Shown here: positions 44,834 through 57,863 of the stretch, piece after piece | How positions within the stretch are numbered: the first letter of the stretch is position 1 | How the letters are laid out: each line of letters opens with the position of its first letter | From: Protula sp. h YS-2021 | Taxonomy: Eukaryota > Annelida > Polychaeta > Sabellida > Serpulidae | Direction of reading: 5' to 3' | DNA: 64,000 bases | Assembly: GCA_949752745.1 (NCBI GenBank) | Contig: OX457027.1 | Coordinates: forward strand, 87,317,720-87,381,719 | The notes under the pieces: generated by a model | Seen by the model: the letters and a program-made list of their open reading frames with translations, nothing else | Told to the model about the DNA's origin: nothing | Databases searched by the model: none | Made by a program: the position numbers and the translations under genes

Positions 44834-46470
44834 AACTAAAGCAAAGACAAGACGCACACAAACACTCGTCTTTTCAGTATGTCATTTTCAAAGAATTTTG
44901 TTATTACTCTAAAAAGTTATTGATACATTTAATATTTACTCCAGTTTCGAGATTTCATTCAAATAATGACTTTATTTATTCGGAATAAGGATCTATTTGT
45001 ACAGAATACAAAATTGATAAATGAATTATACGAGTGCCTTATGGGACTGTCATGAAATATACACCCAAGGTCAACTGCTCAGACTCGCTTTGCCGTTTGC
45101 TTCCAGCTACAACTTACTCGCCTTGCTTAAAAAAACTTTAACAAAACTTAAAAATTTCATTTCCGCGCATTGCCCACGGGCCACGTTTTCTCGAAATGTT
45201 AAATTTGAGCAAATTTTTTTTCGTGAATACGTTGAGCATGTCTGGGATTAGAGGTGACTAGCTACAGTCTTCAGATCACTTACTAAAATTCAAGACAAGT
45301 TCCTCAACTTTAAATTTCGAGAATACGGTCCACATCGTGTTTTTAGCCCACCCCAACCGTCGTTATTTGTGTGTTTGTACGTAAACAATTTTCAAAATGC
45401 TACTCCTCCTACATTTATCGTCTGTTTGTTTTCAAATTTGACAGGAATGTTCCCAACGTAGTCCTTTACACAGTTCGCATTCCGGTATTGGTCAAAATTG
45501 GCCAAAATATTGTCCAAAAAGCCCAAATATAAGGAAACACAAAAATGCCACTCTTCCTACAAAACGCGTTTGCTTTACAAGCAAGAGGTCAAGAGTTCAA
45601 TCCCCGCCTGGAATTTTTCAGTATTCAAATTGTTCAAAATGCTACTTCTGCTACATTTCTGATCTGATTGTTTTAAAATTTGATAGCAATATTCCCCAGG
45701 AGGTCCTCTACAAAATTTTATTTTGTCAAAATCGGTAGCTTTTTCCTTTCACCTGCGACTTGGCACAGTGTCCACGGACATCCTTGTTTCGTATCGTGCA
45801 GGAGGGCATTGCTCCTGTTTGCTTTGAACTAAGGAATCCAATCTATACCCATTGCAATAAACCCATATTGAACCGTCGTCGATTTACATGAAAAAGCGTG
45901 CGTAGAATATTAAAATTATTCACTTTATTTACCTTGTTATGACTATATATAAATGCCTCTGCTGTATGGGTTATCTGATCTGACTCCTTGTTATCTCTAA
46001 ATTGAATCCGTAATCTTATCGCACTTTGACAAGAACTAGTCTAGATCTTCTGTTTCTGAGAAACTTGGTATAAAGTACAGCCCTTACTGGCAAAATAACA
46101 ATAGGGTAAAACACGAGAATAACAAGTTTATTTTCTTTTTTTTTTAAGCGAAATCGATATTAATACACTGCATTTGTTTGTACTGGAACAAGGATCCTTT
46201 TCCTGTAAGAACTAAGAAATGCTTAAAAACCTTACTTATATTTATCACTTACTTTTTATTTATTTATTTATTTTTATTCATGAAATGTAAGCCAAGTTGG
46301 GGGACGTTCTACGCTTTCCCTTTTGCCACCCGCCTAGCCTTGTACGATCTGGAGATGGCGCGGCGCTATATGCCGATAGTTTCCTCACCCATATACGGCT
46401 GGCTCAGAAGATACACAGTCGAGTTCCGGTAAAGGGGACAGGCAGAGAGACCGAACGAAACTGTTCCGAT
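44833..46470. other. Intron 2 stretch with a dispersed repeat
   Basis: The segment 45350-45790 has phrases such as CAAAATGCTACTCCTCCTAC twice (about 45397 and 45640) and ends with a small hairpin TGTCC-ac-GGACA then TCCTTG. It is probably another dispersed element, related to 24000-24200. No exon is seen. Confidence 0.4.
45566..45608 (+). repeat. tRNA-like fragment (Val-type anticodon arm)
   Basis: TTGC-TTTACAA-GCAA forms an anticodon-like arm with TAC in the right place, followed by GAGTTCAATCCCC, a near B-box. The D arm and acceptor stem are absent, so this is a relic inside the dispersed repeat, not a tRNA gene. Confidence 0.4.
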
Positions 46471-46476
46471 TTCCCG

Positions 46477-46506
46477 TGGTGTTCCTATTTGTGGGGTTCT
46501 TCATAA
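46477..46506. mobile_element. Fragment related to the pogo-like end at 33866
   Basis: GTGTTCCTATTTGTGGGGTT-CTTCATAA closely matches the sub-repeat in 33930-33955. Only this fragment is seen. Confidence 0.4.
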
Positions 46507-46639
46507 AAGGATGCACCTGGAACGGCGCTATTGAGAGTGGTCCTGTGTATGCCGTTGTCACATTTGCAGCACTATAGTTTAAAGCAAGAATCAACATATC
46601 TCGCCCTGTGAGACTTTCAGTCTCTGCCCTTCGGTGTCT

Positions 46640-47362
46640 ACAGCTATGGTCACACTGTAGCTATGGCCACACTGTAGCTATGGCCACACTGTAGCTTGCG
46701 ATCACACGATTGGTGTTGGGCTGCGAATAGTCGTCTGTTTTGTCCGGCCATTGTCACACCTACAACATCCCCCTGCCACCGGATGTAAATGGTCGTACGA
46801 CTGTGCGTACGACCTGTCGTGCGATTGTCCATGTGATCTCGTACAATTACCTGCGATTGTGTATGACTAGTCGTGGTCGGTCACGATTGATCGCCCGATT
46901 GGCCCCAAGGCTGCACTAGTCGTGCGACTGAAGAGTGCCTCGAAAACCCACGATCATGTAAGACCACTCGCGACTGTTCACACGGCGTTTATACTGCGGC
47001 CTGCTCTCTTGAATCGCAACGTATTCGACGACTGATTTCGACCGTGCGACTGTCCACGACCGTTACGACCAGTAGAACGATTTTTCCGCTACTACCTGCG
47101 GTTTTCATCCCCGACTAGTTGTATATACGTCGCAGCCTGGTCTAAGCCCCAGTGTGACCGAGCCCTTAACCTTGATTGGCTGCTTCAAGACAACGCCCAC
47201 AAACCAATAAACATTGCGACGTTGGATGAACGTCATATGACCATGCACAACCTGTGCACGACCACCTGCGATTTTTGATCGTGCGACTGTCTTCGGCCGC
47301 TACGACCTGCGATTGACACACGCGACTACATCGGTCGCAGCCCCAGTGTGACCGTGCCTTGA
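46640..47362. repeat. Repeat zone with GTCACACTGG and TGCGAC/GTCGTAC motifs
   Basis: It begins with three copies of an 18-bp unit (TAGCTATGGCCACACTG) at 46643-46697. It continues with many short GTCGTGCGAC-like words in both orientations. Two segments end CCCAGTGTGACCG (47149 and 47343). It looks like one or two TIR elements whose ends contain GGTCACACTGGGG, but I cannot fix the borders. Confidence 0.5.
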
Positions 47363-49292
47363 AATGCCTGCTTGTTTTATGCATAGTCGCGGACAATACA
47401 TAACACACTTTGGAAGGGTTCTTCCTTTCACACCATTTGTGAATCCCGAGAGGGACTGGTGCTGATTTCAAACATAATATTGAAACAAAACAATTTTAAA
47501 TTTATGGACATTTTAGTCATGTCCAAATCATGCGGTAGGGGCTGCAAACTCCACCTACGACATATTTATACAAACTGCTGCAAAACAGGAATACAGTTGT
47601 TTTTATCGCTTTTCATCCAAGGGTAAAAAATACCGTTACAATTCGATAAAAATCACAATATAAGATAACGAAAAGAAAAAAAACGCCATTTTACAACTGC
47701 AGGATTTTGTCCTTTGTATTACAATAGATTTTTTTTTTTGCAGAAACAGCAATTTTTAAAATGCCCGAGGAAGCTTTTTAAAAATTGTGAAATGCACCAT
47801 TATGAAATGCGATGATTTGATATGAGGGGTTTCCATCGAGCCTCAAGTTTCAGTCCTCATGTCTGTAACGTGGAAGAAATCATTTCGTGATAGCATCTCG
47901 GTATCAGGGTATAATCTTTTCACCACCTTATTTCTTTGGCAAAAAAAATTTTCAATTTCAAGTGAATCGATCACAAGGGCGATTGAAATCCGAGCGTGTT
48001 AAGTGTTTTGAATGCACAGACCTCTGATGTTCCCTCGTCTTTTTGCTTACCCTGTGAAGAGTGCAAAAATCTGAAATTTCAAGAAGATTACCATATTTTT
48101 AAAAGCAATAAAGGCCATGTCAACGAGTCCACATGCAAAAAAAGGACATGGCAAAATTCTGCGTGAATTGATGCAAAATACATGTCATTTGACTTTCATA
48201 TGAGCATACAAACGTAAACATCTGTGTGCTTTTACACCGAATTTTCTTTCATTAAATGTTTTCTGTTCCCTTAGATTATGGAATTCTTTTTCTTAATCTT
48301 TAACCCCCCCCCTCCCCCGGAGCCTTACTTCCCGTGAAGGTTGATAGACATTGTAACACCGAGCTTGCCCTTACTCTCTCCCCCCTCCGCCCCCCGCTCC
48401 CCCACGGTATTTCCCTATTAAGTCTCGAAAGGGACCCGAAGACATTTAGTTATTAACATCCTGATAACACTCTAGTTCCTTAGCCAGTCGTGACGATCGC
48501 TACTCTTTGAAATGGACATTTGTTGCGGATATTTCCCAGTTCTCCTATTATTCTCGCCAGAGGTGGAAATCCTAAGTAAAATGGATGTGCGGGCATTTTC
48601 CTTGGAGTCATTTTTTGGGAACACCGGTGTAACTGTCGTGCTTCTGGGCACCCCTTCCCCCCCGCTCCACCGGGAAGTTGGAAGAAAACTATACAGTGGG
48701 GGAGCGGGTTGGTTACACTGTGTGTGTTTGTGTGTCTTAGTATAAAGGGTAGGGTCGACAGAATTACGTGTGACGTGAGAAGCGCTGGAGCGGGGTGGGA
48801 GGAGTAGGGGGAAAGAATAAGTCTTGGTATGGGTAAACACGGAGGGGCATCCTAACTGAACTTGGCATCCTTGGATGAAAAGAACGGAAAACCGTGTGTC
48901 CTTCTAAAATAAAAGTTCGCAATTAGTTGGTTTTCAATGGGACACTGCTGTAACCCAAACACACTGCTGCGGAGATTTATCGCCTTTGTGAGATGACCAC
49001 ATTAGTGTTTATAACGAGCCCGCCCCGTCATTTCAGTTATTTACAGCTCATTAAGCTTACTACGCCCACCCCAGCGCAGCTGCTGCGTTTGAAGAACTGC
49101 TTTTTTTTGCTTGTGCAGTTGTATATTTGGCGACGTTTTTTCTTCACAAAAGGTCAAAGTAACTTGAATATGAAGTTGAATTGTTGTCAGTTTTAATATA
49201 TCGTTTGGAAACTTCCTTCTGGCGAACTGACAATGTGAACTGTACTCTTCTGAAAATACTTTAACGTAAAATTTTGTTAAAAATCTGGTTAT
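47363..49292. other. Intron 2 stretch, no gene seen
   Basis: Mixed AT-rich and CT-rich sequence, with a C-rich tract around 48300-48420. No exon, RNA gene or clear element. Confidence 0.4.
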
Positions 49293-50300
49293 TCCCACTT
49301 GGCATTGAAAATGCCAAATGGGGATGGATTGCCTCGAATTCTTCACCTATTTTTCCTTTTTTTTGTCGCTTTTTTTTTATTTTTTTTCTTCTTCCGCCGA
49401 ATCGGTTTCCAGACATCTCCTCCGAGACCGCTGAAGCTAGACCAACCAAACTTGGCACATGTATGGAGGGTCATCTGAAGTGGTGCACCTGATAAAAATT
49501 TTTGACCTTGACCTTACTGGTCAAGGTCAAATCGCGAAAAAGGTCAAACGGTTTTCTGACAATTACTGCAAGGCCGTTGAAGCTAGAAAAGCCAAACTTG
49601 GCATGTATATAAAGGGCGATGTGATCTAAAGCAACCAATAAAAATTTTTGACCTTGACCCTGACCATGACCTTGAAATCGCGAAAAATGTTATTTAAGAA
49701 AAACAATGAGTTATCTCGAAAACGTCCGAGACCACTGAAGCTAGACCAACCAAACTTGGCACATATATGGAGGGTCATCGAAAGTGGTGCACCTAATAAA
49801 AATTTTTGACCTTGACTTTACTGGTCAAGGTCAAATCGCGAAAAAGGTCAAACGGTTTTCAGACAATTACTGCAAGGCCGTTGAAGCTAGAAAAGCCAAA
49901 CTTGGCACATATATAAAGAGCGATGCGATCTAAAGCAACCGATAAAAATTTTTGACCTTGACCTTGACCATGACCTTGAAATGGCGAAAAAACGTTATTT
50001 AAGAAAAACAATGAGTTATCTCGAAAACGGAAAGAGATAGAGCAATTCTGACCACATTTTCGACCTCAACCCCCTATACGACGATACTTAAGGTATAACT
50101 TCCCGTGTCCTTGACCTCCAGTTCACGTTCGAACCCCAAACCGGAAGTTGGCCTTTATCTGGAAAACGGTAAGAGATAGAGCAATTTTGACCTCATTTTC
50201 GACCTCTACCCCCTATACGACGATACGTAAGGTATAACTTCCGGTGTTTTTGACCTCCATGTCACTTTCGAGCCCCAAACCGGAAGTTGGCGGGGGATGG
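49293..50300 (+). mobile_element. Helentron-like element, copy 2 (3' end lost)
   Basis: It starts T|TCCCACTTGGCATT then gaa then AATGCCAAATGGG, a 13-bp stem with one mismatch. A T-rich tract and CAGACATCTCCTCCGAGACC follow. The body contains two rounds of 'ccttgaccttac...ggtcaaggtcaaa' and two rounds of a roughly 140-bp unit with GGTATAACTTCCSGTGT. No 3' hairpin or CTAG end is found before unrelated sequence near 50300. Confidence 0.6.
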
Positions 50301-50410
50301 GCGTATGATTTTATTATCGCACTTCTCTATAATTCAGAGACGATTATATATATATCATATTGCTGTCATCGTAGGTAAGTCCTTTTCTATGCTGTACTGA
50401 CTCGGAAATC

Positions 50411-50422
50411 TCTCTCGCTCTC

Positions 50423-50488
<66 letters not shown>
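50411..50488. repeat. (CT)n microsatellite
   Basis: About 75 bp of CT dinucleotides. Confidence 0.95.
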
Positions 50489-50491
<3 letters not shown>

Positions 50492-50850
50492 AACGTGATT
50501 ATGAAGTTCCACAATGTTATCATATCGTTTACGATCCCAAGCATTGAGGGAAATCAAAAATACCTTTCCTCTCTTTATCTCAGTGTGACATTATTTATGA
50601 CGGCTTTTGGTACATTTCGTCGACATTAATTGCCCAAATGCAACAAATATTGGATGGTGATGGTGGTTGTTAAGAGGAGGTGTGGGAGGTTGGTGTGTTA
50701 GATTTCTTTTCCCTTATCGTCCTTCAAGTTTTACATATCCTGTGTGTGTGTTTTTTTTTCGTGTGTTTCTGCTGCATTTTTTGGAGTAGTCTTGCTTTTC
50801 CTATGCGCTATTTGATGTACAGTATCAATTCTACATCGTCCAAGTTTGGA

Positions 50851-51099
<249 letters not shown>

Positions 51100-51150
51100 G
51101 TGATTTATTCTACTATATGATAAACATTTTTGGTGTGCGTATGATTTTAT

Positions 51151-52009
51151 TCCCACTTGGTATTGAAAATACCAAATGGGGAAGGATTGCCTTGAATTCT
51201 TCACCTATTTTTTTCTCCCTTTTTTTCTTTTCCCGCCGAATCGGTTTCCAGACATCTCCTCCGAGACCGCTCAAGCTAGACCAACCAAACTTTTCACATG
51301 TATGGAGGGTCATCTGAAGTGGTGCACCTGATAAAAATTTTTGACCTTGACCTTACTGGTCAAGGTCAAATCGTGAAAAAGGTCAATCGGTTTCCAGACA
51401 TCTACAGCAAGGCCATTGAAGCTAGAAAAGCCAAACTTGGCACATATATAAAGGGCGATGTGATCTGAAGTAGCCGGTAAAAGTTTTTGACCTTGACCTT
51501 GACCTTGAGATCGCGAAAAACGCTTTTTAAGAAAAACAATGATTTATCTCGAAAACGGTAAGAGATAGAGCAATTCTGACCTCATTTTCGACCTCCACAC
51601 CCTATACGACGATACTTAAGGTATAACTTCCCGTGTCCTTGACCTCCAGGTCATTTTCGAGCCCCAAACCGGAAGCTGGCCTTTATCTCGAAAACGGAAA
51701 GAGATAGAGCAATTCTGACCACATTTTCGACCTCTACCCCCTATACGACGATACGTAAGGTATAACTTCCGGTGTCCTTGACCTCCATGTCACTTTCGAG
51801 CCCCAAACTGGAAGTTGGCCTTTATCTCGAAAACGGTAAGAGATAGAGCAAATTTTTGGCCTTGACCTTACCGGTATAGTTAGTAGCATTTAGGAGGATA
51901 TTCTACATTCAGACATGTGAAAATTGTTAACAAACTGCAATATCATCTACCTTCCGTTTAAAGTTATCATTCCAAGTGGGGCTAATTCGCTGTGCGAATT
52001 TCGGTCTAG
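51151..52009 (+). mobile_element. Helentron-like element, copy 3 (859 bp, both ends)
   Basis: It starts T|TCCCACTTGGTATT then gaa then AATACCAAATGGG. Compared with copy 2, a C-G pair has become T-A on both sides of the stem. The body parallels copy 2. The 3' part has CCAAGTGGGGCTA, a hairpin AATTCGC-tgt-GCGAATT, then TCGGTCTAG|T. The flanking bases are T and T. Confidence 0.7.
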
Positions 52010-52469
52010 TTCATTGAAGATTTCATTGCTTTTACCGCTCTGTGGCATGCTACCACGGGGTTTTCCCACAGCCTACGAGTGCAGCCTGGCAATCAGGTGT
52101 GTGCTCATAACCCTGGTTGGCGTACCCCATGCCCCATTACTGGGACCATATCACCAACAAGTGGTTAATCAAAATTAAGGTAGTAGTGTGGCCAGGCCAC
52201 AAGGACAAGCCGTCTCAGGATCATATTCAGTTCGTGGTAGATATGCGCTCGTACAAGACTTTGGGGCAGATCTTGTCCTTTCTGTAAAGTCTGGGCTCCT
52301 GTGCCTGGGCAGTCCCCGGGGCATCTATTCTATCTGCAGTACGTTTCATAACTCTGGAATATTTTGGGGGAAGGGGGGAGGGCGTGGGACAGGAAAACAA
52401 TTTTCGATATTGTTTTCTATTACGTGCATCAAGAATTCGTTTTTAGCTAAAGTTTAAGACCATAAATAA
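52010..52469. other. Spacer between two Helentron-like copies
   Basis: No exon, RNA gene or repeat recognised. It includes a G-rich tract near 52365-52390. Confidence 0.4.
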
Positions 52470-53565
52470 CTATACAGAATTCCCCTAGATAGCAGGATAG
52501 ACCCACTTGCAGAAACCACTAAGAAAATATTTCCATTAAATTATGACCAAGAAGCTCAAAGGCACGCAGTACCAATTCTTTGTCGTCGTTTTAGCCCAAA
52601 GGGTTAAGAATGAACTCAAAACCACTCTCTTTCTAACGGTTTCGAGATAATAGTCAACTTCCGGTGTTTGGCCTTGACCGTGACGGAGAAGGTCAAAGTT
52701 AATGGGGTACCTCTCATGTAACATTGTTTTGGCCCAAAGGGTCGAAATGATCAGAATCGCTCTGTCTCTAAGCGTTTTCGAGATAATAGTCAACATCCTG
52801 TTTTTTCACCCTGATCGTGACCGACAAAGTCAAGGTCACCGAGGTACCTCTTATGTAGCGTTGTTTAGGCCCAAAGGGTCGAAAACTGACCCACTTGCAG
52901 AAACCACTAAAGAAACTATTTGTATTAAATTAATGTCCAAGAAGCGCAAAGTCACGCAGTACCAATTCTTTGTGGTCGGTTTGGCCCAGAGGGTTAAAAA
53001 TGAGCTCAAAATCGCTCCATCTCTAACCCTTTTCGAGAAAAAAGTTTTCACTTTGATCGTGACCGAGAAGGTCAAGGTCATCGAGGTACCTCCTATGTAA
53101 CGTTGTTTAGGCCCAAAGGGTCGAAAATGAGCTCAAAATCGCTAACTGTTTTCGAAATAAGTCGGCCTATCGTTAACAGCATATGAGGTTTCGTGACCTT
53201 TGACCTCGATCCTCAAGGTCTAGATTCAGGATGGAAGGCTACCCCCTACTGAGTATGGTTTATATGTTCAATTTCGATGTTAGCATTTTATGGTCATTTT
53301 TCGTGACTAATAGGCGTTTTGAAAATATTTTGAACTCACTTTGACCTTGACCTTTGAGGTCAAGGTCAAAAATAATTACGGTTTCACCGAGACCTGATGA
53401 TTGTCTAGAAGTGTACCAAATTTAAACTCCGCAGACTCAAACACTAGGAGGAGTTTTCTGGAAAACATTTTATGGAAAAATAACTTTGACCTCAATTTGG
53501 TCTTGACCTTGACCTTTGAGGTAAAAAAACATTGGCGGATTCACCGAGACCTCGTCACCCCTTAC
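52470..53565 (-). mobile_element. Helentron-like element, copy 6 (minus strand, 5' end truncated)
   Basis: On the minus strand it ends GCAAGTGGGTCTATCC, then TGCTATCTAGGGGAATTCTG, TATAG|TT. That is a close match to the copy 1 terminus with a decayed hairpin. A second internal copy of the GACCCACTTGCAGAAACC region (about 52888) shows a tandem duplication of the 3' part. The body matches copy 1 (TTTCCAGAAAACTCCTCCTA, TAGACAATCATCAGG). The 5' hairpin start is missing near 53565. Confidence 0.6.
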
Positions 53566-55837
53566 TCGCGTTCTAAAAGTGGAATGGGTTGTTTGTATCG
53601 TGTAACAACTGCCACAGAGCTGATTCATCGATGGAAAATTTTAAGGGTAAAAATAACAGTCAATTGATTGACACAGGGCCAATGTTTAAAATTTGCAATA
53701 CACGAGTACACATGTTTGAGGTTTTCTCAAATTTCTGCAGCTGCAATAACATTAAAAAACATTGTTTCTTTAACGTCGCAGACTCAAAATACAAATCAAG
53801 GTCATGGGATGCGAGTTCAAAATCCTTGACGCATGATATCAAGGCTTTTCCCACTCAGGTCCCCTTCCCCCTCCTCCCCCCCGCCCCCTGCCTCCCCCCT
53901 ACAGATGGTGACAAACGCTCTAACGTCTATCGATTCCAGTTTTCGCAAACCTTCTAAACGAGTCCCATGTAACTTAAAACTGCTTATTATCCGTCTAAAG
54001 GATGCATTGAATTACAAGTACATCGGGAAAAATTAGAGCAGCCGTTTCGGAAAATCTTAAATAAACATTGAAAATAAAATTGTGTTTTAACTGTAATAGC
54101 TTTTCAAAAAAGTGATGCTTAACCTTGTGAGTTTTCATTGTCAGTTTTCTAAAATGTGATAATGTGTTCGAATATGCATATCATCAAGTTGTTATGTTTG
54201 AAATACGGAATAAAACGTATCGAATGAAAACTCAAGGCTTGCTTTGACATTAAGGTTCTCTTATTATTCCCAAATTGCAACATTTCTTGAATTACTCTTA
54301 TTATTTTTCTCGGCATTGTGTTATCTAAGACGGTATTTACGTCAGTTTTTATTTTTTTCTTAAATGCCCTTTAAATGAAGTTATTAACCTTAGTGGTGAC
54401 TTGACTGCTTCTTTGATTACACGGTTTCTAAGATTGATAAGGTTTCCAGCCTGCGGGTGCTTGCGGGTTAGTTCAGTACAACATTTCTTGTGGTGCGATT
54501 TGAAGGGAGGCAGGGGAAAAAATTAGAAGTGGGCAAACTTATTATTTTTAAACCGCAGTCCTCGACAACCTTCTACGGAATCATTTAATGGTAGTACTCG
54601 GGGAACGGAGGGAAGAAAAACTTGCCATCGTATTTTTCAAGCAAGACATTCCTCTACGTATTCAGTGTGTTAGAGTTTTTTTTTTTAATTTTTAAAAGTG
54701 ACTGTTGTAAATAAGTAAATAAAAAAAAACAACAACTGCTGTTGACTTGAAAACACCGCACGTCTTGCAGCTATATCAAGCAAGGGGCTGTTGTAAAAGT
54801 TAAAGAAACAACATTACAAACCCCTCCATTCTTGTTCAGAGAAATTCAATTCCTATCGTTTGTTTGACTTGAAATATTCAGTGTAACACTGTAGTTTTTT
54901 ATTGACGCGCAAAACAACCGTTCTTAACATCATTATTAAAACCAGTTTTGAATAGAAGATATTTTACGTGTGGAGACAAATCTGTACTTTAAAGTAAAGG
55001 CTATATTTAGTATATAAAAGTTATAATAGCCTGTAATCATATTGTAACTTAGGGAGAATTTTCTTAAATAAAGATTTCACCGATTATTACATTGATTGAT
55101 GGCGCACAAGATTGCAGTCTATCAGGTGCGTTTGTAGTTCGTCTTCGGAGAGCGATTCACATGGTGCCTATTTCACACCGATCTTTTGTCATAATGACGA
55201 CAGCATGATGACAAAATGTCTCAGTTCGGGTCCATTTTAGCTGATTCACTTGATTTTGGTATTATGAATCGCATTGTATTTGCTTTGCTTTTCTAGTAGA
55301 ATAAAAATACTGGTTTTAGATCAGGTGAGCTTCATGCGAAAGCGACTTGAGCGCAAATAAGCGCTTGGGCGTGGAAGTATTTGCGAGTTTGTCTCAGGTC
55401 GAAGGCCCGATTTTGTTTGTGAGATACTTCTCATAAATAACAACACCGCACAAAGGCGTCGTATTTAACTGTAATAGCACACATAGTAACAACGAATTCC
55501 TTATTTGGCTGAAAGTGCGAAGTGTGAAGAGACGTAAGAACAATGTTTTGTCAGTAAAATAATTGTGGGGTGAGATTTAAATGCCTGGCCGCGTTACGCA
55601 ATGGATAGACAATTGATATGATGCAATTAGAAAGCTTTCTGGCGCCGCAAAATCTGACAGCTTACCACATTTACATGAGAAAAAAATGCGACGTTTGAAA
55701 ATAAACAACTTTAGAACGTGCACGCTCTTTATATCGCCTTCACATTCATTGATCAAATTCCGTCTCAAAATAGATATTTGAAATGGTCGGATGTTACCCC
55801 CTACATCCTCATTGTGATGATGCTGACTACATTTCAG
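53566..55837. other. Intron 2 stretch before the third exon
   Basis: AT-rich. No exon, repeat family or RNA gene recognised. It ends at the acceptor gactacatttcag (55837). Confidence 0.4.
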
Positions 55838-56035
55838 ATCACGGGACAAAGGTTAGAGGATAGCATTCGTCATATTGTTGACGAACTGGTCACGGAATCG
55901 GCGTGTAGGCGGATCATACTTGAACAGCTGTCGGATAGGTGCCAGAAACACTTCGATGACGACTCACATAGGTTTCTAAGCGAATTTTTGCTGGCTGCCA
56001 GGGTACTGCTGAAAAGCTTTCAAGACGAGTCTCAG
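55838..56035 (+). CDS. Third exon of the unrecognised gene (helical)
   Basis: Acceptor ctacatttcag, donor CAG|gtaaga, 66 codons, phase 0 at both ends, so it can join the large exon without a shift. It reads ITGQRLEDSIRHIVDELV, TESACRRIILEQLSDRCQK and HFDDDSHRFLSEFLLAAR then VLLKSFQDESQ. Heptad-like spacing of Ile/Leu/Val suggests two or three amphipathic helices. I do not recognise the family. The intron to the large exon would be 12.3 kb, so unseen exons between are possible. The gene should continue right of this donor, beyond the window or in a part I could not identify. Confidence 0.65.
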
Positions 56036-56175
56036 GTAAGATCACAGAGCATCGACAAAGTATTACCAGTCAGTATCGGAACTACTAAATAAATGAATAA
56101 ATAAAAACAATTAAGTACATACAATTATTTATTTTTTTTAATTAAACTACGTGCCAGGTGAATATAATATAATGC

Positions 56176-56209
<34 letters not shown>

Positions 56210-56246
56210 TATAATAATTATAATAATTATAATAATAATAATAATA
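56176..56246. repeat. (AAT)n microsatellite
   Basis: About 70 bp of AAT with TATAATT interruptions. Confidence 0.95.
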
Positions 56247-56784
56247 TGAAATGTAATATATGATGACAGAATAGCTGTGGTCTCACCAGCAGGCCATTAG
56301 GCCGCTTTCACACTGTGCCTGTTTGACTCCAAGTGCGCCTACTTTTTCGAATGTTACGATATTTGCCATTTTACGACATTTGCTTACGTAAAATAAAAAA
56401 CACCTACAAAAATTATTAATTTGAATAAAATTAAAATTTTGTCGCTATGCGGTATCAATGACCATGAACCACTTTTGACCCACGATGCCTAGCAGCGGCA
56501 TCAAGAAGCAATTTTTTTCCGTTGCCGTGGCGTTTTTATTTTATGCGATATATTTGAAGTCACCAATACACATCTTCATCTAATTAATAAGTGGGCAGTA
56601 TATGTCGTGGTTTATGTTGACTGTATCAACAAATCAATTGACTCGTTAATTGCTCTATCGAACTGTAATCGAACTAGCTGACTTATTGACAGTGATAAAT
56701 GAAATATGTTATGATTGGCGAACCTGACTTAGGCCTTATTCACACATGGGCGTCGTTGGAAGTGGTTGGACCACGTGTGGGGGA

Positions 56785-57045
56785 TGAGAGATGTAACCAT
56801 CTGTGGACTGGTCCTCTGTACGACTTAAATCATTTGCAGGGTGGTCATGGATAGGGGGTGTAACCATTTGTGGGATGGTCCTATGTGTGACCGTTGTAGA
56901 ATGATCCTGCATGAGAGGTGTAACCATTTGTTGAGTGGTCATATGTATGACTAACCATCTGTGGAATGGCGACATGTGTGACTGTGACCATTTGTGGGGT
57001 GGCCCTGAATGAAAGGAGTAACCATTTATTGGATGGCCCCGGGGT
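56785..57045. repeat. Irregular tandem repeat of about 30-36 bp
   Basis: The phrase GTGTAACCATTTGTGGGATGG and variants recur about seven times with changing spacers (ATGTGTGAC, ATGAAAGG). The two minus-strand frames over it are artefacts of this repetition. Confidence 0.7.
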
Positions 57046-57759
57046 GGCCCCAATAGAAACTCCGCTTTTTTGTATTTTTGTGCCCATATTCGTAATTTCA
57101 TTTTATTTGCCACGGTGTTAATGAAGATTAACAGCACTTGTGTTGAAATTAATACTTTTGTTAGCGCGGAACAATGATTCATATTGTTCCGCTTAATGTC
57201 GGCACGCGACTCCGGCTTCACATTTTACACAGAGATCAGATAATTTATATAATAGAAAGATAGCAACTTATCTCATGATACAGAGACATTGAGAAGGGGA
57301 TTACCTTGCGGCTAATACTGAGGTGAATACTTGACCATGACAGAGCATCCGACACACAAAGGGGACACTTTTATTAGCGTTCCAATAACACATATTTGCT
57401 TTATCTGAAGGATTGTACATATCAGCAAGGTCAGTCCTTATTGTCATTACAATTTGTGCAAGAAACATGGCGATCTGAAACTTTGAATTCATTAAATTTA
57501 TTGTATTCACAAGATTATTGTGGTTGAAATGTGAGCTTTCTTGAACTCGGATATATGTTTGTTATCTTGAATTTTAAGGAAGTCTGATTCGAATTTGTCC
57601 TTAAAGCCATCCTAGACATTCCTTATATGAAGGTATTTGTGTAGCTTTTTTTTTCTTTTTCGTATGCTCCTGGTGTTCCTCTTTTGCAGCCAGCCTGCAG
57701 CGAGTCAAAAATAAAAACAATAACGTAACAACCTTCCATCTCGCCCATTCGACAAGAAG

Positions 57760-57862
<103 letters not shown>

Positions 57863-57863
57863 C

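Noticed and set aside
44427..44857. Cys/Val- and Ile-rich frames
   Set aside because: They translate (AC)n, (AAT)n and (GAT)n microsatellites.
45566..45608. Functional tRNA-Val gene
   Set aside because: Only the anticodon arm and a weak B-box are present; the acceptor stem and D arm are absent.
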